Assembly: GCA_937872165.1 (NCBI GenBank)
Contig: CALMOR010000133.1
Location: 1 to 22,585, forward strand
Length of the DNA stretch: 22,585 nucleotides
Direction: 5' to 3'
DNA from: an uncultured Burkholderiales bacterium
GTDB lineage: Bacteria > Pseudomonadota > Gammaproteobacteria > Burkholderiales > Burkholderiaceae_D
Shown: positions 14,881 to 22,585 of the stretch, piece by piece
How positions within the stretch are numbered: the stretch's first letter is position 1
How the letters are laid out: each line of letters starts with the position of its first letter
The notes under the pieces: model-generated
Databases searched by the model: none
What the model saw: only the letters and a program-made list of their open reading frames with translations
Told to the model about the DNA's origin: nothing
Position numbers and translations under genes: made by a program

Positions 14881-16125
14881 ATGACCTCGCCGCTCTCCCG
14901 CAAGCTCGCCCTCGACAACGAACGCGTCGCCCTCGTCCTGCAGGGCGGCGGTGCGCTCGGCGCATACCAGGCCGGCGTGTTCGAGGAGCTGCTCGCGATC
15001 GACGTCGAGCCTACCTGGGTCTCCGGCGTCTCGATCGGCGCGATCAACGCGGCGCTGATCGCCGGCAATGCGCCGGAGCACCGGCTCGACCGGCTGCGCG
15101 CGTTCTGGGACCTCGTGTCGTCCGGTCCTGCCCGCATCGCCCCTCGTCTCGACATCCCGCGCGGCGTCTTCAACCAGTGGAGCGCGACCTGGGCCGCGAC
15201 CTTCGGCGTGCCCGGCTTCTATCGGCCGCGCGTGCCGCCCGCGATGCTGCAGCCCGACGGCACGCCGGGCGCGGTCAGCGTCTACGACACCGGCGCGTTG
15301 AAATCCACGCTCGAGCGGCTCGTCGACTTCGACCGCATCAACGCGCGGACCATGCGGCTGTCGGTCGGCGCGGTCAACGTCGCGACCGGCAACTCGAAGT
15401 GGTTCGACAACCTCGACGGCCGCACCGTCATCGGACCCGAACACATCATGGCGTCGGGCGCGCTGCCGCCGGCCTTCGGTCCGGTCGTCGTCGACGGCGA
15501 GTCGTACTGGGACGGCGGCATCCTGTCGAACACGCCGCTGCAGTACGTGCTCGACGAGCGGGCCGACGAGAAGCTGCTGGTCGTGCAGGTCGACCTCTTC
15601 CCGGCGCGCGGCCCGGTGCCGGTCGATCTCGCGGGCGTCCTGCAGCGGCACAAGGACATCATGTATTCGAGCCGGTCGCGCTTCACGACCGAGAAGATCG
15701 CCGAGATGCAGCGGCTGCGCGGCGCGATGCGACGCCTCATCCGCCGCCTGCCGGACGGCCTGCGCGACGACCCGGACCTGAAGGCGCTCGACGCGACGCT
15801 GCACACGCAGCGGGTCGACATCGTTCATCTCATCTATCGATCGGCCGCGTTCGAGAGCGAGTCGAAGGACTACGAGTTCTCGCGTCCTTCGCGCGTCGAG
15901 CACTGGAACGCCGGCGTAGCGGACATGCGACGCACGCACCAGCACCTCGACCGGCTCCACGTGTCGACGGTCGACCCGGACGTCACGGTGTACGACCTCG
16001 CGCAGGGCTACGAGGCAGCGCCGTCGTCGAAGGACGAACCCGATCACGAAGAGAAGGCCGCGCTGGTGCGCGCGTCGAAGACCTTGAACCGTCCGGTGAG
16101 GAAGCCGGCCCACAGGAAAGGATGA
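14881..16125 (+). CDS. Patatin-like phospholipase (DUF3734 subgroup)
   Basis: This 414-residue lipid acyl hydrolase shows the full patatin catalytic set: the oxyanion motif QGGGALGAYQAG (residues 21-32), nucleophile S51 in GVSIG (49-53), and catalytic aspartate D211 in YWDGGI. A C-terminal region of about 150 residues (RHKDIMYSSRSR onward) corresponds to the DUF3734 extension, ending in a charged tail. Bacterial members with this extension often sit beside 3-hydroxybutyrate dehydrogenase genes, as here (bdhA overlaps by 4 bases), so a role in membrane lipid or polyhydroxybutyrate turnover is likely but inferred. No signal peptide is seen, so it is probably cytoplasmic. Confidence 0.9.
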   Translation: MTSPLSRKLALDNERVALVLQGGGALGAYQAGVFEELLAIDVEPTWVSGVSIGAINAALIAGNAPEHRLDRLRAFWDLVSSGPARIAPRLDIPRGVFNQWSATWAATFGVPGFYRPRVPPAMLQPDGTPGAVSVYDTGALKSTLERLVDFDRINARTMRLSVGAVNVATGNSKWFDNLDGRTVIGPEHIMASGALPPAFGPVVVDGESYWDGGILSNTPLQYVLDERADEKLLVVQVDLFPARGPVPVDLAGVLQRHKDIMYSSRSRFTTEKIAEMQRLRGAMRRLIRRLPDGLRDDPDLKALDATLHTQRVDIVHLIYRSAAFESESKDYEFSRPSRVEHWNAGVADMRRTHQHLDRLHVSTVDPDVTVYDLAQGYEAAPSSKDEPDHEEKAALVRASKTLNRPVRKPAHRKG

Positions 16126-16910
16126 CCATGCGTCTACAGGACAGGACCGCCTTCGTGACCGGAGCGGCCAGCGGCATCGGCAAGGCCATCGCGGACGCCT
16201 ATGCGCGCGAAGGCGCGTCGGTCGCGATCGCCGACATGAACATCGAAGCCGCGACGGCCGCCGCCGCCGACATCGTCGCGAAGGGCGGCCGTGCCTTCGG
16301 CGTGGCCTGCGACGTGACCGACGAGGGACAGGTCGACGCGGCCGTCCAGCAGACGGTGAAGCGCTACGGAGGCGTCGACATCCTGGTGTCGAACGCGGGG
16401 ATCCAGATCGTCCATCCGGTCGAGGAGTTCACGTACGCCGAGTGGAAGAGGATGCTGGCCATCCATCTCGACGGCGCCTTCCTGACGACCCGCGCGTGCA
16501 TCCGCTACATGTACGCGTCGGGCAAGGGCGGCAGCATCGTCTACATGGGCTCCGTGCATTCGAAGGAGGCTTCGGTGCTGAAGGCGCCGTACGTGACCGC
16601 GAAGCACGGGCTGATCGGCCTCGCGAAGACGGTGGCGAAGGAAGGCGGCCCGCACAACGTGCGGGCGAACGTGATCTGCCCCGGCTTCGTCCGCACGCCG
16701 CTGGTCGAGAAGCAGATCCCCGAGCAGGCCGCGAAGCTCGGCATCAGCGAGGACGACGTCGTCAAGAAGGTGATGCTGAAGGAGACCGTCGACGGCGAGT
16801 TCACGACGGTGGCCGACGTCGCCGAGGTGGCGTTGCTGTTCGCGGCCTTCCCGAGCAACGCGCTGACGGGGCAGTCGCTGATCGTCAGCCATGGATGGAA
16901 CATGCAATGA
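16122..16910 (+). CDS. bdhA: 3-hydroxybutyrate dehydrogenase (SDR family)
   Basis: The enzyme interconverts D-3-hydroxybutyrate and acetoacetate with NAD+, the last step of intracellular polyhydroxybutyrate degradation. The 262-residue protein has the classical SDR cofactor motif TGAASGIG (residues 13-20), NAG at 91-93, and the catalytic S144, Y157 and K161 in YVTAKHG. The segments NVICPGFVRTPLVEKQIPEQA and HGWNMQ at the end are typical of this enzyme. ATG 16122 overlaps the patatin stop (ATGA); ATG 16128, six bases later, with AAAGGA before it, is an equally possible start. The TGA overlaps the next gene. Confidence 0.92.
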   Translation: MTMRLQDRTAFVTGAASGIGKAIADAYAREGASVAIADMNIEAATAAAADIVAKGGRAFGVACDVTDEGQVDAAVQQTVKRYGGVDILVSNAGIQIVHPVEEFTYAEWKRMLAIHLDGAFLTTRACIRYMYASGKGGSIVYMGSVHSKEASVLKAPYVTAKHGLIGLAKTVAKEGGPHNVRANVICPGFVRTPLVEKQIPEQAAKLGISEDDVVKKVMLKETVDGEFTTVADVAEVALLFAAFPSNALTGQSLIVSHGWNMQ

Positions 16911-17146
16911 GGCGCGACCTGCCGCCGCTGCCCGAAGCGCGGCCCGGCCGTTATCGGCATCACAAGGGAGGCGAATACGAAGTCGTCGGCGTCGCCCGTC
17001 ACAGCGAGACTCTCGAGGCGCTGGTGCTGTATCGGCCGCTCGCCGGCGATGCGACGCTGTGGGTGCGCCCGTACGCGATGTTCTTCGAGACGGTGGAGGT
17101 CGACGGAGCGCCGCGACCCCGATTCGCTCCGATGACCGGTCCCTGA
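16907..17146 (+). CDS. DUF1653 family small protein
   Basis: A 79-residue protein starting at an ATG that overlaps the bdhA stop (ATGA at 16907-16910). It carries the DUF1653 pattern: GRYRHHKGGEYEVVGVARHSET, then LVLYRPL and WVRPYAMFFETVEVDG. Function is not established; the fold is small and beta-rich. It completes a three-gene operon in which each junction is a 4-base overlap. Codon use is like its neighbours. Confidence 0.9.
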   Translation: MRRDLPPLPEARPGRYRHHKGGEYEVVGVARHSETLEALVLYRPLAGDATLWVRPYAMFFETVEVDGAPRPRFAPMTGP

Positions 17147-17252
17147 CGGTCGGCCGGTCGGCCACGCGCATCGCCGCTTCGCGGGAACGACGCAGAACGA
17201 ACGACACGACCCTCTCCATCGTCGGACTGCGGAGGCCGGGGCCCGCTCCCCG

Positions 17253-17304
17253 CCCCGTCGGCGAGCCGGTGACTCGCGTATCGACCTTCGCCGGTCCGAC
17301 GGGG
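17253..17304. repeat. Inverted repeat in the convergent DUF1653/tyrA gap
   Basis: CCCCGTCGG (17253-17261) and CCGACGGGG (17296-17304) are perfect 9-base complements around 34 bases. The spacer contains a smaller GCGAG/CTCGC hairpin. The position between two converging genes would suit a bidirectional transcription barrier, but there is no T-run on either strand, so it is not a standard intrinsic terminator. The rest of the 287-base gap shows only three GCCTCGC copies (17382-17407) and no convincing gene. Confidence 0.3.
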
Positions 17305-17433
17305 ACGGGAGCGGCAACGCTTCGTCGACAGGTCGTCGTTCCAGCGAAGGGGAACACCTGGCGTCTCGACTCCGTCTTCGCGCCTCGCGCCTCGCGGTTC
17401 GCCTCGCACTCGACGCCGGTCGCCGCAACGGGC

Positions 17434-18297
17434 TCAATCGCCCTCGCGCCACGCTTCCCGCGCGACGCTCGCCGTCGCGAACATCCGTTCGATGGACGAA
17501 CCGTCGCCGTCGGCGATCCATCCCCTGAGTGCGTCGAGCCGCGCGCGATAGTCGTCGAGCTCGAGCAGCAGCGCGGCGCGGTTCGCGAGCGCGACGTCGC
17601 GCCACAGTTCGGGGCTGCTCGCCGCGATCCGCGTGAAGTCGCGAAAGCCCGCGCCCGCGAGCGTGAACCTGAGCTCGGCGTCCGCGGCATCCACCACCTG
17701 CGCGACCAGTGCATACGCGAGCAGGTGCGGAAGATGGCTGACCGCGGCCAGCACGTCGTCGTGGACCTTTGCGTCGAGCCGGTCGACGCGTGCGCCGCAG
17801 GCGCGCCACGCGGCGGCGATGCGATCCACCGATGCCGCGTCGTTCTCCTCGAGCGGCGTCAACAGGACGCGCCTGCCGTGGAAGAGATCGAACTGCGCGG
17901 CGTCGGGGCCGTGTCGTTCGCGTCCGGCGATCGGGTGGCCGGGCACGTAGCGATCGACCCGCGCCCCGAGTGCCGCGCGCGCCGCGACGACGACGTCGCC
18001 CTTGGTGCTGCCGACGTCCGTGACGACGGCGTCGCTTCGCAGGGCCGGACCGATGGTCGCGAGGACGGCGCCGATCTGGCCGACCGGCACCGCGACCAGC
18101 ACGAGGTCCGCGTCGCTCACCGCGTCGGCGACGGTGGGCGCGACACGGTCGCCGATGCCGAGCGCGATCGCGCGGTCGGCGACCGCCGCTTCCCGATCGA
18201 AGACGACGACCTCTTCGACCTCGTCGGCGACGCGTAGCGCCATCGCGAACGAGCCGCCGATGAGCCCGCAGCCGATGATCGCGACCCGCGGGAACAT
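17434..18297 (-). CDS. tyrA: Prephenate dehydrogenase
   Basis: The enzyme makes 4-hydroxyphenylpyruvate from prephenate with NAD(P)+ on the way to tyrosine (it may also act on arogenate). From ATG 18297 the 287-residue protein begins MFPRVAIIGCGLIGGSFAMA, the dinucleotide-binding motif. It has DVGSTKG and the catalytic GHPIAGRERHG segment, and then the helical C-terminal dimer domain with SHLPHLLAYAL. No chorismate mutase or ACT domain is attached. A GTG at 18315 would add six residues and leave only 4 bases to hisC. In most betaproteobacteria aroA follows directly; here a plus-strand operon lies between. Confidence 0.93.
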   Translation of the reverse strand: MFPRVAIIGCGLIGGSFAMALRVADEVEEVVVFDREAAVADRAIALGIGDRVAPTVADAVSDADLVLVAVPVGQIGAVLATIGPALRSDAVVTDVGSTKGDVVVAARAALGARVDRYVPGHPIAGRERHGPDAAQFDLFHGRRVLLTPLEENDAASVDRIAAAWRACGARVDRLDAKVHDDVLAAVSHLPHLLAYALVAQVVDAADAELRFTLAGAGFRDFTRIAASSPELWRDVALANRAALLLELDDYRARLDALRGWIADGDGSSIERMFATASVAREAWREGD

Positions 18298-18319
18298 CGG
18301 CGACGGGTCCGGCACGGGC

Positions 18320-19465
18320 TCAGGCGGCGCGCGCGCCGCTCGTCCGCATCGCGTCGGGCAACGCCGCGAGGAAAGCCGCGTTCTCGGCCTCGGTGCCGAT
18401 CGACACGCGCAGCCATCGCGGCAGCCCGTAGTTGGCGACCGGCCGCACGATCACGCCGCGTCGGAGCAGCGCGAGGTTGACCCGCGCACCCGCCTCGGCG
18501 TCGTCTCCCGCCTTGAACAGCACGAAGTTTCCGGCCGACGGGACGTACTCGATCCCCGCGGCCTCGAACGCCTTCGTGAGCTGGTCGTAGCCGGCGCGAT
18601 TGACGCGTGCGCTCTCGGCGAGGAAGGCCGTGTCGTCGAGCGCGGCGACGGCGGCCGCCTGCGCGAGCGCGTTGACGTTGAACGCGGCCCGCACGCGGTT
18701 CATCAGGCCGGTCAGTGCCGGCTGCCCGATGCCGTAACCGACGCGCAGCCCGGCGAGCCCGTAGGCCTTGCTGAAGGTGCGCGAGACCAGCAGGTTGGGG
18801 AAGCGTCGGACCCATGCGATCGCGTCGTAGCGCTGCGCGTCGTCGAGGTACTCGGTATAGGCCTCGTCGAGGACGACCACGGTCTCGCCCGGCACGCGCT
18901 CGAGGAAGGCCTCGATCTCGGATGCGGTGAGGAAGGTGCCGGTCGGATTGCTGGGGTTGGCGATATAGACCAGCGCGGCCTTGCCGTGGCCGTCGTCGAT
19001 GGCGGCCCGCATCGCGTCGAGGTCGTGACCGAGCCCGGCCGTCGCCGGTACGACCGTGAGCCGCGCACCGATCTTCTGCGCCGCGAGTCCGTAGACCACG
19101 AAGCCGTATTGCGAATGGATCACCCGGCCCCCGCCGCCGGCGAAGGTCAGCGCGGCGGTGATCAGGATGTCGCTGGACCCGGCGCCGAGCACGACCCAGT
19201 CCTCGTCGACGCCGAGCTTCGACGAGAGCGCCTTCCTGAGGTCGAAGCCCGCGTCGTCCGGATAGCGGCCGAGGTCGGCCATCGCGGCCGCCATCGCCCG
19301 CTTCGCGCTGTCGGGCACGCCGAGCGGGTTCTCGTTGGATGCGAGCTTGACGATGCGCGCGGGGTCGAGGCCGAACTCGCGCGCCACTTCGTCGATCGGC
19401 TTGCCGCCGATGTAGGGCGCGATCGAGCGGATGTAGTCGGGGATGCAGAACGGCGTGGCGGTCAT
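18320..19465 (-). CDS. hisC: Histidinol-phosphate/aromatic aminotransferase
   Basis: This 381-residue PLP enzyme is of fold type I. Visible motifs are KLASNENPLG (40-49), YIANPSNPTGTF (167-178), DEAYTEY (200-206), and the PLP lysine K233 in SRTFSKAYGLAGLRVGYG. Its place between pheA and tyrA, rather than in a histidine operon, suggests it transaminates phenylpyruvate and 4-hydroxyphenylpyruvate (or prephenate) to finish phenylalanine and tyrosine synthesis, possibly alongside a second hisC elsewhere in the genome. It starts 25 bases after pheA and ends 22 bases before the tyrA ATG. Confidence 0.93.
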   Translation of the reverse strand: MTATPFCIPDYIRSIAPYIGGKPIDEVAREFGLDPARIVKLASNENPLGVPDSAKRAMAAAMADLGRYPDDAGFDLRKALSSKLGVDEDWVVLGAGSSDILITAALTFAGGGGRVIHSQYGFVVYGLAAQKIGARLTVVPATAGLGHDLDAMRAAIDDGHGKAALVYIANPSNPTGTFLTASEIEAFLERVPGETVVVLDEAYTEYLDDAQRYDAIAWVRRFPNLLVSRTFSKAYGLAGLRVGYGIGQPALTGLMNRVRAAFNVNALAQAAAVAALDDTAFLAESARVNRAGYDQLTKAFEAAGIEYVPSAGNFVLFKAGDDAEAGARVNLALLRRGVIVRPVANYGLPRWLRVSIGTEAENAAFLAALPDAMRTSGARAA

Positions 19466-19490
19466 GCGCGTCTCTCGTGCTGAGGTTCGA

Positions 19491-20597
19491 TCACGCGAGC
19501 GGATACGAGCCGAGGACCTTGAAGAAGCCCGCGCGGCTCTTCAGCTCGGCGAGCGCGGCGGCGACCTTCTCCTCGGACTCGTGCCCCTCGACGTCGATGT
19601 AGAAGTGATAGACCCAGACGCCGGTGCGCGCCGGTCGCGACTCGAAGCGCGTCATCGACACGCCGTGCCGCGCGAGCGGCTCGATCGCCTCGTGGACCGC
19701 GCCCGCCTGGTTCGCGACCGAGAACACGATCGAGGTCTGGTCGCGACCCGACGGCCTCGTGCCGATGGGACCGATGACCGCGAAGCGGGTCGTGTTGCGG
19801 GCGAGGTCCTGGATGTGCGTCGCGACCGCCGCGAGACCGTAGCGCTCGATCGCGAGGTCGCCGGCGATGGCGGCCGTGGCCGGATCGGCCGCGGCCGTCC
19901 GCGCGGCGACGCCGTTGCTCGCGACCGGCACGCGCTCGATGGCCGGATGATGACGGTCGAGCCAGTTCGTGCACTGCGCGAGCGCCTGCGGATGGGCGCA
20001 GATGCGCGCGACGGCGACGCCGTCGGGATCGACCAGCGCGCCGCTCCGGGTCAGCAGGTGATGATGGATCGCGAGCGCGACCTCGCCGCAGATCCGCAGC
20101 GGCGAGTTGAGCAGCAGGTCGAGGCTGCGGTTCACGGTGCCCTCGGTCGAGTTCTCGACCGGGATCACGCCGAAGTCCGCGGCCCTGGACTCGACCTCGC
20201 GGAAGATCTCGTCGATCGTCGCGCACGCGCGGCGCTCGACCGAGCGGCCGAACTGCAGCAGCACCGCCTGCTCGCTGTAGGTGCCTTCGGGGCCGAGGTA
20301 GGCGACGACCGCGGCGCGTTCGAGCGATCGGCACGCCGACATCACCTCGCGGAAGATCGTGCCGACGGCTTCGTCGGGCAGCGGCCCGTCGTTGAGGCCG
20401 ACGAGTCGACGCACGACCTGCGCCTCGCGCTCGGGACGGAAGACCTGCGCGTCGGCAGCGGCCGCGCGCTTGACCTCGCCGACCTCCTGCGCGACGCGGG
20501 CGCGGCGGTTGAGCAGCACGAGGACCTGCGCGTCGATCGCGTCGATCTCGTCGCGCAGCGCGGCGAGCGGATGGTCCGGGGTCGAGGCGTCGCTCAT
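19491..20597 (-). CDS. pheA: Chorismate mutase/prephenate dehydratase (P-protein)
   Basis: A bifunctional 368-residue enzyme that turns chorismate into prephenate and then phenylpyruvate. Residues 10-90 are an AroQ-type chorismate mutase helix bundle (LRDEIDAIDAQVLVLLNRRA). Residues 96-275 form the prephenate dehydratase (YLGPEGTYSEQA, PVENSTEGTVNRSL, and the catalytic TTRF). The last 85 residues are an ACT domain with GAVHEAI and ESRP, the phenylalanine-binding elements, so feedback inhibition by phenylalanine is expected. GAVH replaces the usual GALH/GALV, a mild change. It lies between serC (19-base gap) and hisC. Confidence 0.95.
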   Translation of the reverse strand: MSDASTPDHPLAALRDEIDAIDAQVLVLLNRRARVAQEVGEVKRAAAADAQVFRPEREAQVVRRLVGLNDGPLPDEAVGTIFREVMSACRSLERAAVVAYLGPEGTYSEQAVLLQFGRSVERRACATIDEIFREVESRAADFGVIPVENSTEGTVNRSLDLLLNSPLRICGEVALAIHHHLLTRSGALVDPDGVAVARICAHPQALAQCTNWLDRHHPAIERVPVASNGVAARTAAADPATAAIAGDLAIERYGLAAVATHIQDLARNTTRFAVIGPIGTRPSGRDQTSIVFSVANQAGAVHEAIEPLARHGVSMTRFESRPARTGVWVYHFYIDVEGHESEEKVAAALAELKSRAGFFKVLGSYPLA

Positions 20598-20616
20598 GCG
20601 TATGACCGGCGGGCGC

Positions 20617-21747
20617 TCAGCCGTGCGTGCGCTCGAACTCGCGCATGAAGTCGACGAGCGCCACGACGCCTTCGCGCGGCATCGCGTTGTAGATCGATGC
20701 GCGGATGCCGCCGACGGCCCGATGGCCCTTCAATCCCTTGAGGCCGGCCTCGGCAGCGGCCTGCACGAACGGCATCGTCAGCGCGTCGTCGTCCTGCAGG
20801 CGGAAGGTGACGTTCATCCGCGAACGGTCCTCCGGCACGATGCGGGTCGTGTAGAAGGCGGACGCGTCGAGCGCTGCGTACAGCAACTGCGCCTTCTCGA
20901 CGTTCAGGCTCTCCATCGCGGCCATCGGCGAGAGTTCGGGACGACCGATCGCGGCCGGCCGTGCGAGCAGCCACTTGAACACGAGGCCCGCGAGATAGAT
21001 CGCGTAGGTGGGCGGCGTGTTGAACATCGACCCGTTGTCGGCGAGCACCTTGTAGTCGAAGGCCGACGGGCAGAGCGGATGGGCATGGCCGATCAGGTCG
21101 TCGCGCACGATCACGAAGGTGAGTCCGGCCATGCTGACGTTCTTCTGGGCGCCGCCGTAGAGGAGGCCGTAGCGCGACACGTCGACGGGCCGCGACAGGA
21201 TGTGCGACGAGACGTCGCTGACGAGCGGCGTGTCGTCGTTGCCGTAGGCCGCGACGACGTCGGGCGTCCACTGGTACTCGATGCCGCCGATGGTCTCGTT
21301 GCCGCAGATGTGGACGTAGGCGGCACCCGGCGTGGGCCGCCACTCGTCCTGCTTCGGCACGCGGACGTAGGCGTCTCCACGGCTCGACGCGATCGCGTTG
21401 ACGGTGCCGTAGCGACGCGCCTCGGTCATCGACTTGACCGACCAGATGCCGGTGTCGACGTAGTCGGCGACGCCCCTGCCGCGCAGCATGTTGAGCGGCA
21501 CGATCGCGTTCTCGGCGAGCGCCCCGCCCTGCATGAACAGCACCCGGTAGTTCGACGGCACGGCCAGCAGCGCGCGCAGGTCCGCCTCGGCCTCGGCGAC
21601 GACCGGCTCGTAGTCGGCGCTGCGATGGCTCATCTCCATCACCGACATGCCGGTGCCGCGCCAGTCGAGCAGTTCGTCGGCGGCCTGCTGCAGGACCTCG
21701 GTGGGAATGGTCGCCGGACCGGGCGAGAAGTTGTGGACGCGCGCCAT
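20617..21747 (-). CDS. serC: Phosphoserine aminotransferase
   Basis: SerC converts 3-phosphohydroxypyruvate and glutamate to phosphoserine in serine synthesis, and 3-hydroxy-4-phosphohydroxythreonine in the DXP-dependent pyridoxal phosphate pathway. The 376-residue protein starts NFSPGPATIP and has the phosphate-binding MEMSHRS, the FMQGGA segment, SDVSSHILSRP, and the PLP-binding K202 in YGGAQKNVS. Length is about the usual 360-380. It is preceded by the DUF2059 gene (21-base gap) and followed by pheA, the normal betaproteobacterial order. Confidence 0.95.
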   Translation of the reverse strand: MARVHNFSPGPATIPTEVLQQAADELLDWRGTGMSVMEMSHRSADYEPVVAEAEADLRALLAVPSNYRVLFMQGGALAENAIVPLNMLRGRGVADYVDTGIWSVKSMTEARRYGTVNAIASSRGDAYVRVPKQDEWRPTPGAAYVHICGNETIGGIEYQWTPDVVAAYGNDDTPLVSDVSSHILSRPVDVSRYGLLYGGAQKNVSMAGLTFVIVRDDLIGHAHPLCPSAFDYKVLADNGSMFNTPPTYAIYLAGLVFKWLLARPAAIGRPELSPMAAMESLNVEKAQLLYAALDASAFYTTRIVPEDRSRMNVTFRLQDDDALTMPFVQAAAEAGLKGLKGHRAVGGIRASIYNAMPREGVVALVDFMREFERTHG

Positions 21748-21768
21748 GGACGGGACGACGGCCGCGGC

Positions 21769-22428
21769 CTACTTCTTGGCCGTCACCAGATCGATCTGCG
21801 TCTTCAGCGTCCTCTCCATCAGCGCATTCAGCTTCGGCTGGAAGCCGACCGAGACGGCCTGCAGCGATTCGCCGTTGGCCTGGGGCGTGGCGGTGATGCT
21901 CTTCATGCCGACCGGCGTCTTGTAGAACGCGACCAGCTGCTTCAGCTCGGGCACCGTGTAATGGCTCGCATAGATCGGGATCATCTTGTCGATGGTCTGG
22001 TCGACCAGCTTGGGGTCGGTGACGATGCCGATCGCCTCGCGGACCGCCGTGTCGAACGGCTGCGGCATCGCTTCGCGGACCTTCTGCTTCTGCTCGGGAG
22101 TGAGGTTGGAACCGAGTTCGATCTGGCGGGCCATCGCCGCCTGCATCTGGCCGGGCAACGACTGCGCGATCGCCTGGAAGGTCTTGGTCAGCGTGTCGCG
22201 CGTGTTCATCGCGTCGAGCAGATCCTTGACCAGCGCGCGCGCCTCGGGCGAAGGCGGCGGCGGCGCGGGCGGAGCCGGCGGGGCGCCGGGCGCGGTCGCC
22301 GCGGGCGCGGGCGTCGGGGCGGCGGGCACCTCGCTCCTCGCGCTGCTCGCCACGCGCGTCGCGCCCGAGCGCCGCGCGGCGGCGGCTTCGATCACCTGGA
22401 TCATGATGGTTGCCGGAATTGTCGTCAC
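21769..22428 (-). CDS. DUF2059 protein, 5' end disrupted
   Basis: The C-terminal two thirds is a clear DUF2059 domain: ALVKDLLDAMN, LTPEQKQKVREAM, then YASHYTVPELKQLVAFYKTPVG. Such proteins are usually exported, and in betaproteobacteria one lies between gyrA and serC. Here the frame continues into an Ala/Pro-rich linker (about 22240-22320) and then to a GTG at 22428 or an internal ATG at about 22404, but no signal peptide appears. Bases beyond about 22290 are antisense to a convincing PucC-like frame, so the first 40 or so residues of this open frame are probably not real. The trustworthy part is 21769 to about 22250. Function of the domain is unknown. Confidence 0.65.
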   Translation of the reverse strand: MTTIPATIMIQVIEAAAARRSGATRVASSARSEVPAAPTPAPAATAPGAPPAPPAPPPPSPEARALVKDLLDAMNTRDTLTKTFQAIAQSLPGQMQAAMARQIELGSNLTPEQKQKVREAMPQPFDTAVREAIGIVTDPKLVDQTIDKMIPIYASHYTVPELKQLVAFYKTPVGMKSITATPQANGESLQAVSVGFQPKLNALMERTLKTQIDLVTAKK

Positions 22429-22585
22429 CGCCGGGATCGCGGGGGCCTTGGTGGACCCCTTCTCGCTCGCGCGGCTTGCCGCCGTCGCGGGCGGAATCGC
22501 ACTGGTCGCTTTCCTCGTATCGGCGCTGGCGGTCCACGGGATCGAGGGAACGGCACTCCCCGTCGTCGCCGCGCCTGACGCGTCC
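22292..22585 (+). pseudogene. PucC/BCD-family MFS transporter fragment, missing N-terminus, cut by window end
   Basis: In the plus frame with codons at 22292, 22295 and so on, there is an open, hydrophobic reading frame to the window end. It contains AGVGAAGTSLLALLATRV, APERRAAAASITWIMMVAG, then VDPFSLARLAAVAGG and ALAVHGIEG. From memory, this closely follows the middle-to-N-terminal region of PucC/LhaA-type (bacteriochlorophyll delivery, BCD) MFS proteins, which assemble light-harvesting complexes and are found in photosynthesis gene clusters. About the first 100 residues that should precede it are absent; upstream sequence is the antisense of the DUF2059 gene. It is either a truncated gene at a genuine rearrangement or one side of an assembly chimera. 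No start codon can be assigned. Confidence 0.7.

Noticed and set aside
17382..17407. Three copies of GCCTCGC
   Set aside because: Very short repeats made of common codon-like GC words; no spacing pattern or flanking symmetry.
16999..17409. Minus-strand frame in the DUF1653-tyrA gap
   Set aside because: It overlaps most of DUF1653 and its translation is Arg/Gly/Ser-rich with no recognisable feature or ribosome binding site.
20359..22578. Plus-strand open frame of 739 codons
   Set aside because: It is antisense to pheA, serC and the DUF2059 gene and reads as low-complexity Arg/His/Asp-rich sequence. The PucC-like segment is in a different plus frame.

Overview
The window is a 22.6-kb stretch of very GC-rich DNA that encodes proteins almost end to end. 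It most likely comes from a betaproteobacterium. The main evidence is gene order. On the minus strand, read from high to low coordinates, it carries a DUF2059 gene, serC, pheA, hisC, tyrA, aroA, cmk, rpsA, ihfB, lapA, lapB, ugd, hldE1 (stand-alone heptose-7-phosphate kinase) and hldD. This is the classic betaproteobacterial serC-to-hldD cluster. The stand-alone heptose kinase and the 6-domain S1 protein also fit. I found no tRNA, rRNA, CRISPR array or insertion sequence.

Layout. 1-282: 3' end of a DODA-type extradiol dioxygenase. 411-962: small exported protein of unknown function. 973-1965: hldD (minus). 2360-5627: plus-strand cassette of nitrilase, 90-residue membrane protein, adenosine deaminase-like enzyme and a membrane-anchored GH19-like protein. 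5605-9954: minus-strand envelope block (hldE1, ugd, lapB, lapA) led by ihfB. 10093-11832: rpsA with its own promoter and terminator. 12090-14696: DUF2127 membrane gene, aroA and cmk. 14881-17146: plus-strand operon of patatin-like phospholipase, 3-hydroxybutyrate dehydrogenase and DUF1653. 17434-21747: tyrA, hisC, pheA, serC. 21769-22428: DUF2059 gene. About 22292-22585: fragment of a PucC/BCD-family photosynthesis transporter on the plus strand.

How the genes work together. serC, pheA, hisC, tyrA and aroA cover serine, phenylalanine/tyrosine and common aromatic biosynthesis. cmk, rpsA and ihfB serve nucleotide supply, translation and nucoid structure. lapA and lapB control LPS assembly. hldE1 and hldD make the heptose precursor of the LPS core, and ugd makes UDP-glucuronate. 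The patatin/bdhA operon probably belongs to polyhydroxybutyrate or lipid turnover.

Most unusual points: (1) the serC-side end stops being the expected cluster and becomes an in-frame segment of a PucC-like protein lacking its N-terminus, antisense to a DUF2059 frame with no signal peptide; this is either a real rearrangement next to photosynthesis genes or an assembly chimera. (2) The GH19-like protein seems to carry its domain halves in permuted order. (3) AroA has unusual residues in its substrate/glyphosate loop. (4) The conserved cluster is split by two plus-strand cassettes, and ugd has been inserted into the LPS-assembly block. Both window ends lie inside genes.
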